In this document: positions 7,606 to 9,687 of the stretch, in pieces | Position numbering within the stretch: position 1 is the stretch's first letter | Layout of the letters: every line of letters begins with the position of its first letter | The notes under the pieces: model-generated | What the model was told of the DNA's origin: nothing | Seen by the model: only the letters and a program-made list of their open reading frames with translations | Database searches by the model: none | Translations under genes and position numbers: made by a program | DNA from: an uncultured Eubacteriales bacterium | GTDB taxonomy: Bacteria; Bacillota; Clostridia; Oscillospirales; Acutalibacteraceae | Length of the DNA: 9,687 bases | NCBI GenBank assembly: GCA_900321905.1 | Contig: ONXZ01000033.1 | Coordinates: 1 to 9,687, forward strand | Direction: 5' to 3'

Positions 7606-8817
7606 TCAGCAGTAAAGTTCAATAATTTCTTTTGGCACAACTGATTTTACAAACTCGCTGTTTCTGGCAAGTTCACGCGCTTCCTCAAGACTTTGGGGCA
7701 GCGTTTTATACTTTGCAATTGTTTCGCTGTCAGCCGTGTCAAAATCAAAGTTTGCCTCCTCAGGCAGAGGAAGTTGATTCTTAATGCCATAAAGCGAGGC
7801 GTGTATTATCAGAGCAAACGCAAGGTAAGGGTTCATTGCCGCATCAGCAGAACGTAGCTCCGCCTTGTGAAAGTGACCGACTGTTTGCGGTATTCGCATA
7901 AGCTGCGAGCGGTTTTCACCTGACCATGAAACGTATTTCGGCGCTCCGAATTTGCCAAGACGGTTATACGATTCCTCAGTCGGGTTAAAGAAAACAGTCA
8001 TTTCTGCAATCTTATCAAGCACGCCTGCGACAGCGTGGTGCAGGTTGTCGGTTCTGCCGTCGCTTGACTGCACCGAAAATGTAATGTGGCACGAGTTTCC
8101 GGGGTGGTTATCATACGTTGTTGGTGAAAAATCGGCGTAAAGATTATTCCTGTCAGCGGACACTTTTATCATCGTTTTAGCGGTGGTGATGTTGTCGCCT
8201 GCGGTGATTGGGTTTGAAAAACTAAATTCGATTTCGTTCTGCCCCCAGCCGCGCTGGTGGAACATATTGCTCGGCTTAACATCCATTTTTTCAAGCGTTC
8301 TCGTTATTCCGCGGCGGATACCGTCGCACTTGTCATCAGGCGGAACATCAAGATATCCTGCCATATCCTGCGGCGTATCAAGCGGTTGTCCGTTCTCATC
8401 TGTCTTTAGCAGATAGTATTCAAGTTCGGTGCCGAAATAGAATTCAAATCCCGACACTTCTGCAATGTCCATAGCCTTTTTGAGCAGGCTCTTTGTGCCG
8501 CGCTGCAAAAACGGCGTTCCGTCGTGCAATGTCATACTGCAAAACATACGCACCATACGGTCATCTTCCGCCATATGCGGCAGTTCTGCCATAGTTTCAG
8601 GCAGGGGGTGCAGCACTAAATCGGTGTATATGTTTTCGCCGAAATTCTTGACATCGCGCGCGTTGATTGTAACGCCGTACTGGAACGCTTCAAGCACCTC
8701 CTCAGGCGTTATGGATATGCTCTTTTCCCAGCCGAAAACGTCGCAAAACGCAAGCCTTACGGAGCGTATTTTGTTTTCACGCACATAGCGGTAAACGTCG
8801 TCTTTATTCTTTGCCAT
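7606..8817 (-). CDS. Glutamine synthetase-like protein with altered active site
   Basis: A 403-residue protein of the type I glutamine synthetase fold: beta-grasp domain about 8-85, catalytic domain about 105-400. Kept features are the C25-D-V-F-G turn, E131 and E133 (TELEYYL), WGQNE195, H244, NRS at 302-304 with R308, and K318-A-E320-L-R followed by NPYLAF. By eye alignment, three residues important in classical enzymes differ. The FDGSS/FDAS region reads I51-N-A-R-D (Asp50 position is Asn52), the flap PGYEAP/FEAP reads F290-G-A-P (Glu327 position is Gly291), and the HHE metal ligand (Glu212) reads F186-H-Q188. The adenylylated tyrosine region is also absent. It may therefore ligate glutamate to an amine other than ammonia, or be non-catalytic. 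The start at 8817 is set by AAGGTG five bases upstream; a longer in-frame start at 9012 would run over the divergent promoters. Confidence 0.85.
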   Translation of the reverse strand: MAKNKDDVYRYVRENKIRSVRLAFCDVFGWEKSISITPEEVLEAFQYGVTINARDVKNFGENIYTDLVLHPLPETMAELPHMAEDDRMVRMFCSMTLHDGTPFLQRGTKSLLKKAMDIAEVSGFEFYFGTELEYYLLKTDENGQPLDTPQDMAGYLDVPPDDKCDGIRRGITRTLEKMDVKPSNMFHQRGWGQNEIEFSFSNPITAGDNITTAKTMIKVSADRNNLYADFSPTTYDNHPGNSCHITFSVQSSDGRTDNLHHAVAGVLDKIAEMTVFFNPTEESYNRLGKFGAPKYVSWSGENRSQLMRIPQTVGHFHKAELRSADAAMNPYLAFALIIHASLYGIKNQLPLPEEANFDFDTADSETIAKYKTLPQSLEEARELARNSEFVKSVVPKEIIELYC

Positions 8818-8826
8818 AATATCACC

Positions 8827-8915
8827 TTGCACAATTAATGTTATAAGTCTAATATATAATAACGTCAGTAAAATGTCAACAAACTTATTCGCTATTGTCA
8901 AAAATAATTGTGCAA
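8827..8915. repeat. Perfect 11-bp inverted repeat in the divergent promoter region
   Basis: TTGCACAATTA at 8827-8837 is the exact reverse complement of TAATTGTGCAA at 8905-8915; the arm centres are 78 bp apart. A third, partial copy of the half site, TTGTGCA, lies at 8937-8943 directly after the -35 of the kinase promoter. The left arm falls in the short leader of the synthetase-like gene, one base into its ribosome site. The spacing suggests operator sites for a regulator acting on both genes, but no regulator gene is in the window. Confidence 0.5.
8851..8879 (-). promoter_or_regulatory. Promoter of the glutamine synthetase-like gene
   Basis: Reading the minus strand, a consensus TTGACA (8879 down to 8874) and TATATT (8856 down to 8851, five of six matches) are separated by exactly 17 bases. 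Transcription would start near 8844, giving a leader of about 27 bases with AAGGTGAT before the ATG. Confidence 0.8.
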
Positions 8916-8931
8916 TATTGATAAAAAACTG

Positions 8932-8960
8932 TTTACTTGTGCAGCGTTTAGTAGTATAAT
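8932..8960 (+). promoter_or_regulatory. Promoter of the cytidylate kinase-like gene
   Basis: TTTACT (8932-8937) and a consensus TATAAT (8955-8960) are separated by 17 bases. The predicted leader is about 34 bases and ends with AAAGGAG (8988-8994), 6 bases before the ATG. The half site TTGTGCA (8937-8943) sits in the spacer, where a bound protein would block polymerase. Confidence 0.8.
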
Positions 8961-9000
8961 GAGGATGAAATAATCTTTCCGTTTTTGAAAGGAGTAAATT

Positions 9001-9594
9001 ATGGCAAATCAATTTGTAATTTCAATCAGCAGAGAGTTTTCGAGCGGCGGTCACGATATTGCGGAGATTATTGCAAAGCACTACGGCGTGCCGCTTTACG
9101 ATAAAAATATCCTTGCGGAAATCGGCAAGGAAAAGGGCGTTGATTTGAGCGACTTCAAAGGCGCTGATGAAAAGGGTATCAACGTTTTTACATCACGCAC
9201 GGTTGCAGGCTTCAACAGCTCGCCCGAGTATGCGCTTGCGCATATGCAGTTTGACTTTATCAAAGAACAGGCTGACAAGGGTGAGTCGTTTGTAATCTGC
9301 GGAAGGTGCGCTGACTATGTGCTTAAGGATAATCCTGCGCTTGTGTCGGTGTTTGTTTACGCTGACGAATACGACAGAACAGACCGCACTATGAAAAAGT
9401 GCGACTGCTCAATGCCGCAGGCAATTAAACTGATTGAAAAGACGGATAAACGCCGTAAGGAGTACCACAACGAGTACTGCAAAACCAAGTGGGGCGATAT
9501 GCGTAACTACGACCTTTGCATTAACTCCTCCTGCCTCGGTATCGACGGTACAGCGCAGGCACTCATAGACTACATAGACAAAAGAAAAGAGTGA
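9001..9594 (+). CDS. Cytidylate kinase-like family protein
   Basis: A 197-residue soluble protein of the cytidylate kinase-like family (PF13189), a P-loop NMP-kinase relative common in clostridia. The nucleotide loop is SREFSSGG (10-17). Like others of the family it lacks the Walker A lysine of true Cmk, so CMP kinase activity should not be assumed. Other family marks are LYDKNIL (32-38), the GRCADYVL strand (101-108), TDKRRKEYHNEY (148-159, the arginine-rich lid), and NYDLCINSS (169-177). The length and C-terminal helix look complete. AAAGGAG lies 6 bases before the start. The gene is divergent from the synthetase-like gene and is followed at once by the end of an insertion sequence. No clear terminator of its own is visible. 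Confidence 0.88.
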   Translation: MANQFVISISREFSSGGHDIAEIIAKHYGVPLYDKNILAEIGKEKGVDLSDFKGADEKGINVFTSRTVAGFNSSPEYALAHMQFDFIKEQADKGESFVICGRCADYVLKDNPALVSVFVYADEYDRTDRTMKKCDCSMPQAIKLIEKTDKRRKEYHNEYCKTKWGDMRNYDLCINSSCLGIDGTAQALIDYIDKRKE

Positions 9595-9603
9595 TTTGTC
9601 AAA

Positions 9604-9620
9604 CTAAGTGCAACACTTAG
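9604..9620. other. Short hairpin at the transposase 3' end
   Basis: CTAAGTG (9604-9610) and CACTTAG (9614-9620) pair perfectly around a CAA loop. On the plus strand no T tract follows. On the minus strand a short TTT follows, so it might weakly terminate the transposase transcript. It lies inside the presumed end of the insertion sequence and may be part of its terminal structure. Confidence 0.5.
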
Positions 9621-9687
9621 AGAGTTCAAAGTCCCATAATTCCTGGGCAGAATGAAAATTTAAAACTTTACGAGGTCTGGCGTTAAT
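9604..9687 (-). CDS. IS30-like transposase, C-terminal 27 residues only
   Basis: Reading the minus strand from the right edge, the frame gives INARPRKVLNF, then HSAQELWDFELSKCCT and a TAG stop at 9606-9604. The N-x-R-P-R-K-x-L-x-F/Y/W pattern followed by a short amphipathic helix is the typical C-terminus of IS30-family transposases, just after the catalytic glutamate helix of the DDE domain. The rest of the gene, including the N-terminal helix-turn-helix and the DDE residues, lies beyond the window. Whether the copy is intact cannot be told. It converges on the cytidylate kinase-like gene, with only 9 bases between the two stop codons. Confidence 0.75.
   Translation of the reverse strand: MNARPRKVLNFHSAQELWDFELSKCCT

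Larger units (their letters stand above)
9595..9687 (-). mobile_element. End of an IS30-like insertion sequence, running off the right edge
   Basis: Transposase-coding DNA begins immediately after the kinase gene. The outer end is not defined: the TTTGTCAAACTAAGTGCAAC stretch from about 9595 is the likely terminal repeat, but the opposite end needed to prove this is outside the window. The first bases after the kinase stop codon could already belong to the element. Confidence 0.65.

Noticed and set aside
8818..9012. N-terminal extension of the synthetase-like protein, with a start at 9012 on the minus strand
   Set aside because: It would cover both divergent promoters and overlap the kinase gene, has no family similarity, and the ATG at 8817 has its own ribosome site.
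1..9687. CRISPR array, tRNA, rRNA, riboswitch or defence island
   Set aside because: No regularly spaced repeats, tRNA-like clover patterns, conserved riboswitch cores or defence-gene domains were recognised on either strand.

Overview
The window looks like chromosomal DNA from a low-to-moderate GC Firmicute, probably an anaerobic gut or rumen clostridium (Oscillospiraceae/Lachnospiraceae-like). Reasons: strong AGGAGG-type ribosome sites, TTGACA/TATAAT-type promoters, a Na/Pi transporter with a PhoU tail, a compact two-gene feoAB operon of the clostridial type, a short glutamine-synthetase-like protein, and a cytidylate kinase-like protein typical of clostridia. The genus cannot be fixed from the sequence alone.

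Layout, left to right. (1) The 3' end of a DUF2804 gene (to 493), closed by an intrinsic terminator (528-560). (2) A plus-strand group: a Na/Pi cotransporter with a PhoU domain (642-2282), then 7 bases later a GH28-like glycoside hydrolase (2290-3834), then feoA (3894-4112) and feoB (4109-5899, start and stop overlapping). A 14-bp hairpin between the GH28 gene and feoA holds the feoA Shine-Dalgarno sequence in its 3' arm. (3) An AT-rich promoter region, then a GPH/MelB-type sugar:cation symporter (6000-7568), closed by a perfect 16-bp terminator that also serves the opposing gene. (4) A minus-strand glutamine-synthetase-like gene (7606-8817). (5) A 183-bp divergent promoter region with a perfect 11-bp inverted repeat. 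(6) A cytidylate kinase-like gene (9001-9594). (7) The 3' end of an IS30-like transposase on the minus strand (9604-9687). It runs off the right edge and abuts the kinase gene.

How the genes fit together. The GH28-like enzyme has no signal peptide, so it probably acts inside the cell on imported oligosaccharide. The nearby GPH symporter could plausibly import such sugars, but it has its own promoter and the link is only by proximity. FeoA and FeoB take up ferrous iron, as expected of an anaerobe. The Na/Pi protein moves phosphate. The synthetase-like protein keeps the ligase fold signatures but, by eye alignment, has lost acidic residues that bind ammonium and one metal ligand in classical GlnA. 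It may therefore use another amine or have another role.

The most interesting items are the altered active site of the synthetase-like protein, the hairpin-masked feoA ribosome site, the shared inverted repeat in the divergent promoter region, and the transposase end at the right edge. I saw no CRISPR array, tRNA, rRNA or phage module. No wholly new multi-gene system is evident.
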